Of a stretch of DNA of 64,000 nt, positions 42,248-53,667 are shown piece after piece; the first letter of the stretch is position 1, and every line of letters starts with the position of its first letter. The stretch covers positions 1 to 64,000 of the forward strand of contig JAAKBF010000312.1 of NCBI GenBank assembly GCA_012656075.1, given 5' to 3'. The notes beneath the pieces are model-generated. The model saw only the letters and a program-made list of their open reading frames with translations. It ran no database searches and was not told where the DNA came from. The position numbers and the translations under genes are program-made. Source of the stretch: Phytophthora hibernalis (Eukaryota > Oomycota > Peronosporomycetes > Peronosporales > Peronosporaceae).

Positions 42248-42488
42248 CCCATCCCAGCACCAGCACCTGCAGTACCGCCATTGAAGCCTCCCCGTCCGCC
42301 GCCGAGGCCTCCTGGCCTCCACCAAACCCGTTGTCGCCTCCGTTGAGACCGCCACCAAAGCCGTTGCCGGATTGTTCACGGCCACGCGCCATGGGTCCTA
42401 TGCGGATAGGCCCGCGAGGTCCTTGAGAAAAAGCGCTGTCGTAGATGAAAACGAGAGCGGAGATTGCGAGAGCGAGTCGAGTCGTCAT
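42248..42488 (-). pseudogene. 5' part of the glycine-rich secreted protein gene, with signal peptide
   Basis: The ATG at 42488-42486 gives MTTRLALAISALVFIYDSAF, a classical signal peptide, followed by SQGPRGPIRIGPMARGRE and Gly-rich repeats (GFGGGLNGGDNGFGGG). Near 42310 the Gly-rich reading moves to another frame, consistent with loss of one G in a run (CCAGGAGG). At 42247/42248 the sequence meets the right end of an LTR element. The 3' part is at 28585-29280, 13 kb away. Confidence 0.75.
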
Positions 42489-43320
42489 GGTGTTGGAAGA
42501 AGTGTTCTTGGGTGTAGAAAGGGAGAAGTGTCTAACGCTGTGATACAAGTTGAAGAGAAGACGGGAAATCCGAAAGTGAGCAGACAGAGTTGGCTGCAGC
42601 ACTGCGGTGTGACCACGTATTTGTGAATGAGGAAAGTGACTAATAGTATCTACCACCCATCGTAGCCATGGTCGATCGCTATCACTTTGTAAAGTGCCAT
42701 TAAATCACATTTAACGCGATGGAAGGAGTGACCTCGTGTCAACTCAGGCCTTCGTGGTATCCATAAGCCTTAAACAAAGCTGTGTACAATATCTACTGTA
42801 TAGCGGAACCGTCGACCTGAACGGGTGTTTCTGGTTTTCGTCGCACAGTCCTACGAAATTTTCTGCCTTCGCAGCTAAACCTTCAGATTGAATTGGCACC
42901 GGCACGGCACAGACGCGATGGCTGGGATAAGTTAGACGACCGGTATGCACACGCAACCGGTAGCTCAAAGATGGAGGATTAATGCGTGTACATGTACTAT
43001 ATTAAAATATTTTCTGTTCGAATACTATTTTATTAGTATTAAAATACAACACTATTCGATATTTATACATAAATTGTTTAATCTAATAATTGCATTATTT
43101 TGTTAATCTAAGTATCAGAAGAAAAATAATAGTAGTACCAAGATACATTGTATGGCCCAGCCGCAGCAGATGTACTATAGATTTTCGATATTTTCTGTTC
43201 GAATACTATTTAACAGTATTAAAATACAACACTATTCTATATATTACTATATATTAATTATATAATCTAATACTATGCATTTTTTATTAAGAGAAAATTC
43301 CAAAGGGTGGCTCAAATCTG
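42489..43320. other. Upstream region of the Gly-rich gene, AT-rich direct repeats
   Basis: 42489-42700 is the likely promoter of the minus-strand Gly-rich gene. From about 43000 the sequence is AT-rich and a block ATATTTTCTGTTCGAATACT...ATTAAAATACAACACTATTC appears at 43005-43061 and again at 43188-43243. A further shared block (AGTAGTACCAAGATACATTG) occurs near 43130 and, slightly changed, near 43735. Confidence 0.5.
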
Positions 43321-43686
43321 AAAACATTTTCAAAGGGGACTCGATAATTAAAAAGCTCACTGGACGGCACGCGCTCAACGGCGTGAGATACGTATGTAAC
43401 GGGATGATGAGCATTATGCAGTGCGGACGGGTCCTTGCCCGGCCTGTTAGACGAAGTATGCTGAGGCATGCACCTCATGGAGAGGGCGCTAAGCATGACG
43501 CTGCTGGTGTCGTGGAATATCCGATACTACCAACTCTGTCCTACTTCGAAGTAATTAATAACGTGCTTCTCGTACATCGCCCTCTGACGTCATTCGTGAA
43601 TCGACCGTGTCCCTGTGCCATCCAGCGACGATTTCTCAGGCTGAGAAAAAGCTCGCTTTTTAATTGTCGAGTCCCCTTTTAAAATG
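43321..43686. mobile_element. Possible MITE with about 40-bp imperfect inverted repeats
   Basis: The left sequence at 43321-43362 (GAAAACATTTTCAAAGGGGACTCGAT...TTAAAAAGC) matches the reverse complement of 43650-43690 (GCTTTTTAATTGTCGAGTCCCCTTTT...). The interior is an open frame without recognisable motif. Target duplication is not clear. Confidence 0.45.
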
Positions 43687-46563
43687 TGTTTTAATTCCCT
43701 TTTAGTAATACATGTATCAGAAAAAATACCGGTAGTAGTAGCACCAAGATACATTGTTCGGAGCGACTTGAGGCCAACACGTTTGGCGTCACACCCGTAC
43801 CCGATTGAGCAGCATCGCCGTCTGTTTTGCCACGCATGTCTGGCAGGTAAATGCAGCGACGAGAACGCAGCAAGAGAGAACGAGGTTACGGCGGTTCACA
43901 CTGACCCAGTCCTGGCGCAGGCATTGGCATTGCTCCTAGATTTTCGCAAAGCCTATGACTCGGTCGATAGAGAGTTCCTCTACGAAGTACTGTTGTTGCT
44001 GGGCTGCCCCTTAGAGTACGTGACAGCGATGAGGAACCTACATGACGGAACCAGAGTTAGATTTCTGGCGAATGGCTACAGGTCGAGATGGGTTCGAGTG
44101 ACGTGTGGCATAAGGCAGGGCTGCCCGTTGGCGCCTTTGTTCTTCCTACAGGTGCTGGAAGCGCTATACCGTCGGATAGATGCAGAGCCAAAATCCAAGG
44201 GGTAGCTCGGCGGGTCAGGTGCACCTCAAAGTGGGTGGTTTCGCTGACGTACGTGAGATCGGCCGAAGAAGTTTTTGTGGTTATGAAGATTACGAGGTGT
44301 TTTGCACTGACCTCGGGTCTGCGTCTCAATGAGGTGAAGACACTGGTGATTGCGCTAAACCCACCACTGCCTAAGTCGTTGCAATTACAAGCTGTATCGA
44401 AGCTGTCTCGGTACCTGGGTATTCCGGTTGGGAGCGTGCCTGATGAAATGTTCACATGGCGGCTAACAAGGCCTCAACTAGTGACCCGACTTGAAATGGC
44501 GGCGCGGAAGACGATGGCCGCAGATCAGAAGAGTATGGTAATCATGGTAGTGGTGATCCCCAAACTCATCTTCATTGGACGCCACCAATGGCCGACACCT
44601 GCGATGATCAAATCGTTCCAAACCATGATTTACAATTTTGTGTGGCACGCGCGTTTCACGGATGAACCCGTATCCGGCAGAGCGTTGCTGAATGACCATG
44701 TGGCAGATTGCCGAGGAAAACGGTGGGCTCGCTATCCCGGACCTAAAAACAGAGCTACTTACACGTGACTGTGAACGTATGGGCTCGGGAAGCGGACACG
44801 GCCACGCAGATCGTGGAAGACGTGATTGCGGCGCTGCGAAAAGCTGGGACAGCGGCAGCGCTTTATGTGTCGCCACGACACACAGCTCCAACACTACACG
44901 GCATTCGAGAGAAGTTTTGGGACACTTGAAGGGTCCTTTGTAACATATTGAATGGCAACCGGCCAAAGCGGATACGGTTGTGGCACTACACTGCACCACT
45001 AACTTTCGGGGCAACTGGGTATTTACTGGCGCGGGCGCCGTCTGCATATTGACACGACACCGATGCGAGGGAAGCAATATGATAGATACATAGCAGTGGA
45101 AGCAAGAAAACGGCGTATTTTGCCCGAGTGGCTCCCGTACCTGGTGCTCTCGGAGAACAGGCTGTATTCCGAAACTGACAAGACAATCAACCCGAATACC
45201 TGCTTCCGGAGCAGGAAGACAGCTCAAGCAGGTGGTTCACTGGCAATGGACGACTACTGGAGGAATGATTGTCACGGCACTCTGCACGTCGGTCACCACG
45301 ACGATCCAGCGGCAAATTGGATATCTCATGCAAATGTTGATCTTGAATTTCCCGCAACTACTGCGGCCGGGCGACCACAGAGGCGCGGTTCGCTACTCCA
45401 CCACGACAGAGGGACACGCATTTCTCCAGAGAGAACTATCATAGGACAGACAGCTCCTCGGGACGGTGATGAGAGGCGAGCAACCACTGAGATCCGTTCC
45501 CATCGTGACCTAATCACAAAGATGCAACAGGAGGTGGGCGAAAAAGCTCGGATGATATGTGTGCACCCTCATCCAAGACTCGCGCGAACGGTATATTTGT
45601 AAGCAGGCGAACGCCGGTGGAGGACGCAGAGGAAGACGAACAAAGCACTCATCGGGAAAGCGAAGGCGCCAAAGGCCATCGATTTAGAGAGGCACGCGAG
45701 AACCGATGGGCGCTGCTGTGGCGAAGAACTGGAGACACTGGCCTGGCGGAGGATTCGTCGGGTGGTGCATGTGGCGAACAATTGCTCCTAAGGGTGAAAC
45801 ATCACGTTATCACAGTGTGCAACCCGGTCACCGCCGGACTCGACTTCCCACCCGCCGGATGCGGGCGACAGAGGAGGATTGACCTGTTTCATGTCTTTTG
45901 GGAATGCCCAGCAGCTTAGGCGCTCAGATACTTCTGTCCCGTTGTGAGTCAGCGGGGCTGAAACTAGACTCTTACGAAGAATCCATCTTCGCGCTAAAAC
46001 TGCCAACGACATCTACTGGTATCACGGTAGCGACGGGGAAGGTCATCGCGGCGCTTCCAGACGAGCAAATTGAGCGACTGGGAGACACAGTTGAACGCCT
46101 AACAGCGGATTGCAGGAGTTTGGGGGCAGCGCTATACCTCCTTGCGGTATGGAGGTGGAGGGTGACGTATTTTGACCCGAACAATGCCGTCTCTCACGCA
46201 CACCACATCGCAGGGCTCAAGAATCGGCTTCGCAACGGCCACATGGATGTGACCAGAGACGTTGAGACGACGGTGCCGCTTCCGATCCGGAACAAACTCA
46301 GTGATGTGATCTGCGAAGTTCTGGGTGCGAAGTGGGCTGGCCAGGATGGTCGGCTCCTCGCTAAGGATATTACTATCTAGTGGCATTCGTGGGGAACAAG
46401 GGCGGCAGCGTGAAGCGCTATTGCAGCGGAACGCTAGTGGTGAAGGTGTATCAGGTCACTGGCGCCTATGAACTGCAATATGTCAGCTGTGCAGACTATG
46501 TCGGCGACAGATTGACATCCTCAAGGGCGGCACAACTCTGCATACTGAGGGGATACGACGGTG
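43684..46563 (+). pseudogene. Non-LTR retrotransposon (LINE) remnant
   Basis: A reverse transcriptase is readable at 43910-44205: LDFRKAYDSVDREFLYE and the strongly diagnostic GIRQGCPLAPLFF. The catalytic FADD box is damaged (GGFADVRE near 44235). The thumb region follows in another frame (TSGLRLNEVKTLVIALNPPL, SRYLGIPVG). Downstream pieces (45063-45602, 45900-46380) include RIDLFHVFWECPAA, like the zinc-binding end of oomycete LINEs, and a helical C-terminus ending near 46563. Stops and frameshifts are frequent. No endonuclease domain or poly(A) tail was recognised. Confidence 0.7.
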
Positions 46564-47827
46564 TCTGACACACTCATGGGCTTCAGTGCATGTAATGGAA
46601 GACAACGCTGATGTCCTACTACAACATACAACACAACCACCACGTGCCAAACGTTTCAAAGGAGACTACTGGAAGTCGAGGAGAGGTGCGGACGCGGCGG
46701 AGACGCTTAGTTAGACGACCCAATTTCGAGAGCAAAACCTGACATTGGCGCGCATGACGCAGCCTACGGATCAGAACATGGAATGGAATGCGAAGGAAAT
46801 GCCAGCGGCCGGAGCGCGCTGGGCGGGTATCACAGCCTACATGCACGAAGATGTGAAGTAGTGGCTTCTTGTTCACGAGAAATCGACCACTTCGGAGGAC
46901 GTGGGCGGGCAAAGAGTAACTACTGTGGGCGCCCCCTTCTGAGGCAAGAGGACGGCGACTGACTCGCGGGTAGCACTATTGGCATCGGCAGAGAATGGGC
47001 ATTAGGTGGCGTTAGTTTAGACTAAAAGACATTAATGTACCTTACTTCAAATTGAAAAAAGAGAACGAGGTGGAGGGCACGTTGCACCTGTTAGGCCCGT
47101 CGCCGTATTTGTTTGCCAGGTACGGCGTCGCTGTTGCTCCGTCGGGTACTTGCCTCCGGGCGAGTCGAGGATCATCGCCAAGCCTCCCACAAGCTGGACA
47201 TTAATTAATCCCTAGAAGCGTACGGTTTATAATCGACTGTCGAGCTTCAAAAAGCTGCATCAGCCAAGCCTTGAATCTGTCAATCCATCATGTCTTTATC
47301 AATCCGTCACTTGTATATTTTAAAAATATCAATCCGCCACAGAAATTTTAAACAATGTCAAAAAGGCTTCGCTATTACTTAAGGACCGGCTTCAGTAATA
47401 CCGACCCGCCTAATTAACCCCTTTACACGATTTGGGCAAGGCCTACTGCTATCCCAGGATAAATATCCATTTCTCGGTGTTGTGACGCTTGAGGTGTCGA
47501 TCGATCTACGACAAATCTTGACAGGGTTAACGTACCGGTACTCGGCTCAAAGTGCAGGTTGAGAGGAACATCCTCTCCAGCTCAGCACCCAGGTTAAGAT
47601 GAACACCCGGTGTTGAATCAACACGCCAACTCGCTTTTTGACTGGCCGACAACCTGGTCGGGGTGACTTTGTAACAGAACAACATCTTCCGCTTGATGTC
47701 GCATCTCATGGGCAGCTCATTACTCGACTTGAGTCGCAGCGCACACCCCATCTACAAACTTGGCGACGTTCCATGCATCAATCGCCATCGACGTCAATAT
47801 CCTCCTAAGTTCAAGACCTTCGTAACA
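46564..47827. other. Intergenic region before SWEET copy 8
   Basis: About 1.26 kb. 46620-46870 has weakly coding-like plus-strand reading (MTQPTDQNMEWNAKEMPAAG), unassigned. From about 47540 the sequence resembles the upstream regions of copies 6 and 7 (AAGATGAACACCC, TTTGACTGGC). Confidence 0.4.
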
Positions 47828-48686
47828 ATGGTGGGCGTTGTCGTGGAAACGCTCTTCCGCGTGCTGGCGTCTATCACGTCCATTTGCGTCACGCTCTCGA
47901 TGTACCGCATCTACCTAAAGAAAGACACGGGTATCGCGTCCGTGCTGCCGCTCGTCTGCATGGTGGCCAACTGACACGTCTGGATGCTAGACGGTGCCAT
48001 CGTCAAGAACTGGTTCCCCATCTTCGCCACCTTCCTCACGTCCGACATCCTCGCTATCGGCTATGTGACCACGTTCTACTGGTTCGCCCGCGACCGAAAG
48101 AAAACCCTACGCCGGATCACCATTGGCGCCACTATCTTGGGCCTCATCACTGTGTACGCGATTCTCGGTCATGCCGGATACACCAACCAGTTCGAACGAC
48201 GGAGTGGACACTACATTGGGTATATTGGGTGTGTTGGCTGGTCTCAGCATGTTCAGCTCGCCGTTCGAACGTATGATGAAGGTGCTGCACTACAAGTCGG
48301 CGGCGTTCATCCGGTCCCGATGGTGGCTGCAGGTGCACTGAACAACGTCTGTGGGTCGTGTACTGCCCCATGATCTCGAGCTGGTTCCTGTTCGGAGGCA
48401 ACGCCATGTGTCTGTTGGTCAACGCAGTGAACTTGACTTTGTACGTCATCTACAACCCGAAGACGCACTCGAGGAAAACGACCCGGATGCTCTTGAAGCC
48501 AGCCCCACGGAAGTCGGTCGCGAATCCAAGTTCATCGCCATTTCACCGATTCCAGACAGCGGTGTCAATACCAAGAGCAAACAGAGTCCAGTCTACAAAG
48601 CGGTGTACTCACCGAGCACCGAGGCGCCTTCGGACGACGCTATTATAGCAGTCGTGTCTAAAGGGTATTTCGCTCATCTGTCATAA
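47828..48686 (+). pseudogene. SWEET sugar transporter, copy 8, several lesions
   Basis: The ATG at 47828 opens MVGVVVETLFRVLASITSIC. Relative to copy 7 it lacks the four residues MIPS before MYRIYLKKDTGIASV. A TGA follows MVAN at 47972-47974, where copy 7 has an Ala codon. The frame then continues HVWMLDGAIVKNWFPIF, shifts near 48190 (GVDTTLGILGVLAGLSMFSS), again near 48310 and again near 48350 (YCPMISSWFLFGGN), and once more near 48465. The tail SPVYKAVYSPSTEAP is still recognisable to the stop at 48684-48686. It lies 26 kb from copy 7, separated by kinases and transposons, and is the most decayed member. Confidence 0.85.
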
Positions 48687-48922
48687 ATAACATTTTTCAT
48701 CCGTCGTGGCCGAAACTACAACCGACTTCGGTACCGGTACTGGTAAGCAAGTTGAAGTGAGCTACTAATAACCAAGCTGTGCACAAGATCGAATGAAAAG
48801 TTAAACCAGTGCGCTATATTTTTTGCTGCAAGGCTGAACCTTTGTGATGCACTGACAGTATGCGTTTGTAGCTAGCAAGCCAGCTTCCTACACGTCAATG
48901 GATCGGTCACTAGACTGGTCGC

Positions 48923-49813
48923 CTAGAACTTGAGCACCTGCGTGCTGGTGTAGCCGATCTCCTTGAGCAGGCCCTTGAGCTCGCCCTGACTGCGGTCGGG
49001 GGCCTTGTTGCCCGAGATGGCGTCCATCATGGGAGGTGGGCCGCACACACCGATGAGACTCTCGTCCGACGGACCAGGAAGCAGCTTCTGGATGAGCTCC
49101 TTGGTCACGTAGCCCGTGTAGCCCTCCCAGTTGGCCTCGGCCTTGTCCAGCACGTAGTGCACCTGGAACTGCGGGTACATGTACTGCAGCGCGTCGATCT
49201 CGTCACGGAGGATGATGTCCTTCTCCGTCTGGTTGCAGAAGATGAGCACCACCTGCGTCGAGTCGTCGGGGTTACGGCAGATCTCCTTGACGACCTGCAG
49301 GGCCGGAGTGATACCCGAGCCGCCGCACACGAAGCCGATGCTCTTGAACTGGTTGGGCTTGTACTCAAACTTGACAAACGGGCCCTTCATGGCCAGCTCA
49401 TCACCCACCTGGAGGTTCACGATGTGCTTGCTGAGCTTTCCCGTGGGGTAGCCTTTGACGACGAGCTCGAGCTCGCCCTTCTCGGCGTTCGTGTTGGTGG
49501 GCGTGTACGGACGGATCACGTTCTTGCCGTCCACGCTGGCCTTGGCCATGAGGCAGCTGGCCACCGTGATGCCCATCTCGTGCTCCTTGCTGGGCAGCGC
49601 GAACACGAAGCGCTTGGTGTCGTGGGTCACGTCCTCCACCTTGGTCACCTTGAAGGAGCGGAACTCCTTGGGACTCAGCGCCACCTTGGTCTCGCCCTCG
49701 TTGTGCGCGGTGGACGAGAAGCTGGCCAGGCCCAGAGCTGACGCCATGGCGGTCGCCGAGGCAGCAGCGCCCATGGGCTGGCGAGAAGCGGAGCGAAGCA
49801 CGGTGGAGAACAT
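48923..49813 (-). CDS. NADH-cytochrome b5 reductase, mitochondrial type
   Basis: 296 residues from ATG 49813-49811. The start is chosen because upstream codons contain no ATG and residues 1-38 (MFSTVLRSASRQPMGAAASA...) form an Arg/Ser/Ala-rich targeting sequence with a hydrophobic patch. FAD-binding motif RPYTPTN at 101-107 (RxYTxx[ST]), GKLSKH at 125-130, NADH-binding GGSGITPA at 164-171 and CGPPPMM at 257-263, all intact; the protein ends VLKF. It passes electrons from NADH to cytochrome b5 (outer mitochondrial membrane or intermembrane space in fungal Mcr1), supporting sterol and lipid metabolism. The length is typical. No intron. CCAAT-type motifs (GATTGG, CCAATCA) lie about 80-120 nt upstream. 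Confidence 0.93.
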   Translation of the reverse strand: MFSTVLRSASRQPMGAAASATAMASALGLASFSSTAHNEGETKVALSPKEFRSFKVTKVEDVTHDTKRFVFALPSKEHEMGITVASCLMAKASVDGKNVIRPYTPTNTNAEKGELELVVKGYPTGKLSKHIVNLQVGDELAMKGPFVKFEYKPNQFKSIGFVCGGSGITPALQVVKEICRNPDDSTQVVLIFCNQTEKDIILRDEIDALQYMYPQFQVHYVLDKAEANWEGYTGYVTKELIQKLLPGPSDESLIGVCGPPPMMDAISGNKAPDRSQGELKGLLKEIGYTSTQVLKF

Positions 49814-50404
49814 TGTCGATCGGACTTGGCAAAATTCGTACTGGGGTCGAGCTTCCTGCACCCCTCGTTCTACGGACCGTCCTACCTTTGGGAAGCGAAA
49901 CGATATGATTGGAGGGCTAAAGTGCAAGCCAATCGCATTGCGTAAAGCGGCGATGATGGCCGAATTGCGTATGCGGTCAAGATGACCTACAAGTTGAGTG
50001 CGCTTTGGTGTCGCAAGTGTCCGAGTTTGGACTGGCGCCCCCGCATTTCACGGACAATCAGCGAGGTCACAGCTTTTGGCAAAGAAGTCATGTTAGCGGT
50101 GATGTTAATGGAGACGCAGGGCCTGGATACAGGCTCAGTTGAACGAGAAGGCATCGGAGGTGGACCAATCCACGGAGGAGCGTGCAAGTGAGAGACGCCC
50201 AATCTTGGCTGCCTTCACGTGTCGGTGCGAGACTTTTGTGCGGCGCTTGGCAACCTGCTTCAACAGTTGTTAGCTCTCTGCGGCATTGCTGACTGTGCGC
50301 GAAATGGACAGCAATTTGGTTTTGCCGGCGTACCTTTTGCTTTGGTTGATTCTTAGCCGCCGCTTGACTCGAGAGGGATGGTGCTTCCGTATCAACGATC
50401 GTCG

Positions 50405-53400
50405 TTACTGGGTGTGTTGTGTTGTCTTCCACCGCCACGTCGAGGTTCTCGTCACAGCCGACTGGGAAATCGACAGGGTCACTCCGCCGGCAGGATCCGA
50501 TTGAGCACTAGAGGCGGAGGAAGCAATGGTCACAGGCGCTGGCTTTTCGGGAGTTGATTCTGGATGGTTGTGCTCTGCTGTTGCTGCCTTCCCCGCTTTC
50601 TGCGCGGGTGTACGTCTCTTCAAACGAGGGCGACGTGCTGACGATGCAGTTTCTGCGTTGGCGGTGAAAATGTCTGTCAGCTCGTTGTCCGTCCGAGGCG
50701 ACTCGTCCGCCAGGTATAAACCCGGTGCGAGTTGACGTCGAGCCGACTTGGGGCTCGCTTCGGTACAGCCTGCTTCGACACAACCTTCGCCTTTGGTTGT
50801 GTTGGTTTTGTTATTGACAAGCGCTTTTTGACGACTGGTGCCTACAAAAGCGGAATGTGAGAAGCCATACTGCTCAAACCAGTTCTACTTTGAACGCACC
50901 TTGTCCGGAACTCCGTCGAGTTTAGCCTTGCTAACTTGTTCAGGCGCCATACTCTCCTGACCCCTGTTTGCACTGGGACCCGTCGCAGATTCACGCTCCA
51001 CGATGTCTTCTTCCTCGCCCATGCGTGTTATGTCGGTAGAGGCCGCCTCCAAGTTTCGCAGCTTTCGCAGCTTCGTGTTGTATTTCCTTTCCTAGACAGA
51101 ATAGTTACAACGAGTTTTTGTTTGGATGAATGGATTGATTGATGGATCACGATACCTTTTGCCGCAGAATCTTGCCGTATTTTGTGCGGGTGTCGGCCGC
51201 CAAAGCATCGTATCTCTGTTTTAGCTGTCAAAGTCGGGGTCGATGGACAAGAAAATTAGCAAGAATGGGTGTCCGCAATTCTCGTACCAACCGTACCATT
51301 TCCCTTGCTTGCGATTGCTGAATCCAGTGCGTCCTTGTCTCGTTTTTCAATCTAAACCATAATAAGCATGCCGTAGCGTTAGAATGTGCCATTTTTCACT
51401 CCCATTGCACTTTACCTCTTCGTTTAACAGCTCGATGAGATTTTCAGCGTCGCTAATCACAAAGGAGCTTAGGAACTTCTCGCGTATTTCATCGATGCGA
51501 TTTTTCACGGCGGTTTGTGTTTCTGTGAGACGGTTCTTCGTTGCCGCGAGTGTCTTGCGCACTTGACGAGTGTCAGTGTCTAATGCAGCCCAAGATGAGC
51601 GCAACTCCTCTGTTTCCATCTCCTGTGTAGCTCGCAGTTGTTGGGAGTTCTGAAGAAGGCGTAACTCTTGATCTAGCGCTTCTTGTATGCTCAATGCTTC
51701 AGCATCGACTAGTTCTTGGGTAGCTGCAGACTTAGCCACTTCTTCTTGTTTCGCATCAATTATGGTCCTCCACTCTGCAAGTTGTTTTGTCTTCTGAGCA
51801 ATCTTCTTGTTGACAGCGTCCACCTTTTTAATTTGCGCGGGGATGACACGCTCCGTAGTCTTCATCTGCTTTTCGGCATCCTTGATTTGGGCATTGAGAG
51901 CAGCCATTGCGCCTTCGTGTTCCTCGACAAGCACTCGATAAGCTAACGTGAACGGTCAGAACCATCGTTAGAACAGCCTCAGAAGGGAACTATTACCTCT
52001 CAGTCTAACATTACACAAACCATACCAGCTTCATCGGCAGCTTGAGCTTTTGCAATCTCATTTCGCTCGTTTTCAAGATGTATACGCTGGCGCTCCAGCC
52101 AAGTCAAATGCTCATCTTTAGCCTGCTCAAAGCGAATTCGTGACAGTTGAGCGACTTCAATTTTGACGGTTCGTAACCAACTTGACCCACCTTGATGCTC
52201 GATTGTGTAATGACCAGCATATCTTTTCCTGCTTTCTCCGCAGTGCTAGCTCACGCTTCAAGAACTTCGCATTGGTCACCTCTTCCTACAAATGAGAAAC
52301 AAAGGCGTGTAATTAGATCTGATCACGACAAACGTAATAGCTGAGGCCTACGTTTAGGTGCTGCAGTCGAGATTGCAGTTCCTTTTCCTCCTGTAAAACT
52401 TCTTCATCCGCAGGACACGTCGCCTGCAGAATCACTATCAGCCAACAATCTTGTATAGGCGACAATCAAATTGATATCACGTACCCCGTTATTATCAAGT
52501 AATTTCTGAAGCTCGCGCTGTTCACTGCAAATACAACACCATTTCCGATGAGTACGAACAATAATATGCTTCCAGCGTTACTATACCTTTTAGCTTCTTC
52601 GTTCGCAACTGCGAGTTGGCGATGCTCTTCATGAGCCATTCCCTGGCAGTTTTTCCAGACCTTCACACAGTACAAACATAATCAGAGGGGACATGAATAC
52701 AGCGAGTTAAACATGCAGTGGCGTACTGTTTGGAGGTCTGCGACTGTGATTTTTTCCATTCGAAACGCAGCGTCGATCTTGTCCAACTTTGATGTCTCTC
52801 TTTGAGAATCTTGGTTAGCGGCATTGAGGCGCTTGTCTTCTTCAGTGAACTCAGCTTGATCATTCTGTATTCAAGACCACCCTGCTGTAAGTGACCAAAG
52901 CAATGACGGATTCAAACTGACAGGACATCGTTCACCTCAAAGTTCCACTGAGTCGAGCGAATATCTTCGTGCAGCAGAAACAGAGTACTTTGAACTGGAG
53001 CATACCAGCGCGTAAGCTACGACAGTGACGACAAGCTGCTACTTTCCAGCCTCATACCTTCGTTCAGCTGCTCCTTCTTCCCTCTCAGCGCCGCTGTATC
53101 AATAGCCGTTCGTTCTTCAAGCCCCATACGGGTTTTCTCTAGTGCGGTGTGCTTGTCCGTAAGTCCCAGCAAAATGTTTTTCAGCACGTCGCACTTCTCA
53201 GCAGTAGCGTCCAGCTCGCTCACTCCGATAGCGTCACAGTGACCGGGTTGACCAGCTCCATCTCTCTCGTGGTCAGCCTCCAGCAGCGTACGGAGCGACA
53301 CTAGTTTCTCTTTCCGGAGTCGTTTCCTTTCTCTGCATATCACAACCAAAAAGCGATTAGAGCTGCCGACTACAAGAAGGGAAATCTAAGGGAAACGTAC

Positions 53401-53667
53401 TGTAGCTGCCCGTTGGTCGTGAGTATGTACTCATGGTTCTCTCGCAAGTCACAGAGCAGCTTGTTGCGTTGGCTCAGCAGTTTCTCCAGCTTGTCGACTT
53501 CCGCCTGCAGGATCTTCTCCTTCTTGGCCACTCTGTAGCCATACAACACATTAAATCGGTTGCTGACGTTCAGCGCAACGCCCCACTTACAAACTCAGTG
53601 ACATCGGGACGAGTGTCTTCGCGTCCTGCGATGGCGGGTCCTCCATGGCGTCCGTCATGTCTAGCAT
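50405..53667 (-). CDS. Long coiled-coil protein, about 14 exons, not identified
   Basis: Exons assigned from GT-AG junctions and frame: 53591-53667 (ATG 53667), 53401-53532, 53058-53332, 52936-52994, 52727-52864, 52587-52660, 52485-52524, 52352-52423, 52026-52285, 51416-51942, 51292-51351, 51156-51224, 50900-51091, 50405-50841. Introns are about 55-95 nt with GTA/GTG donors. The joined reading is almost wholly heptad-like helix (LQAEVDKLEKLLSQRNKLL; LGLTDKHTALEKTRMGLEER; LNAQIKDAEKQMKTTERV). The C-terminal 150 residues are basic, Ser/Pro/Ala-rich and probably disordered (KRRTPAQKAGKAATAEHNHP). Two single-base problems remain: exon 9 (near 52235) and a CCCC run near 50753. A filament, kinetochore, centriole or motor-associated role is possible but unproven. 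Confidence 0.65.

Noticed and set aside
49157..49741. His/Leu/Val-rich frame opposite the b5 reductase
   Set aside because: Antisense shadow of a conserved gene.
49987..50404. Alternative C-terminal extension of the coiled-coil gene on the minus strand
   Set aside because: Two frames look weakly coding (AAKNQPKQKVRRQNQ and LKQVAKRRTKVSHRH) but need a frame change past the TAA at 50405; left open rather than annotated.
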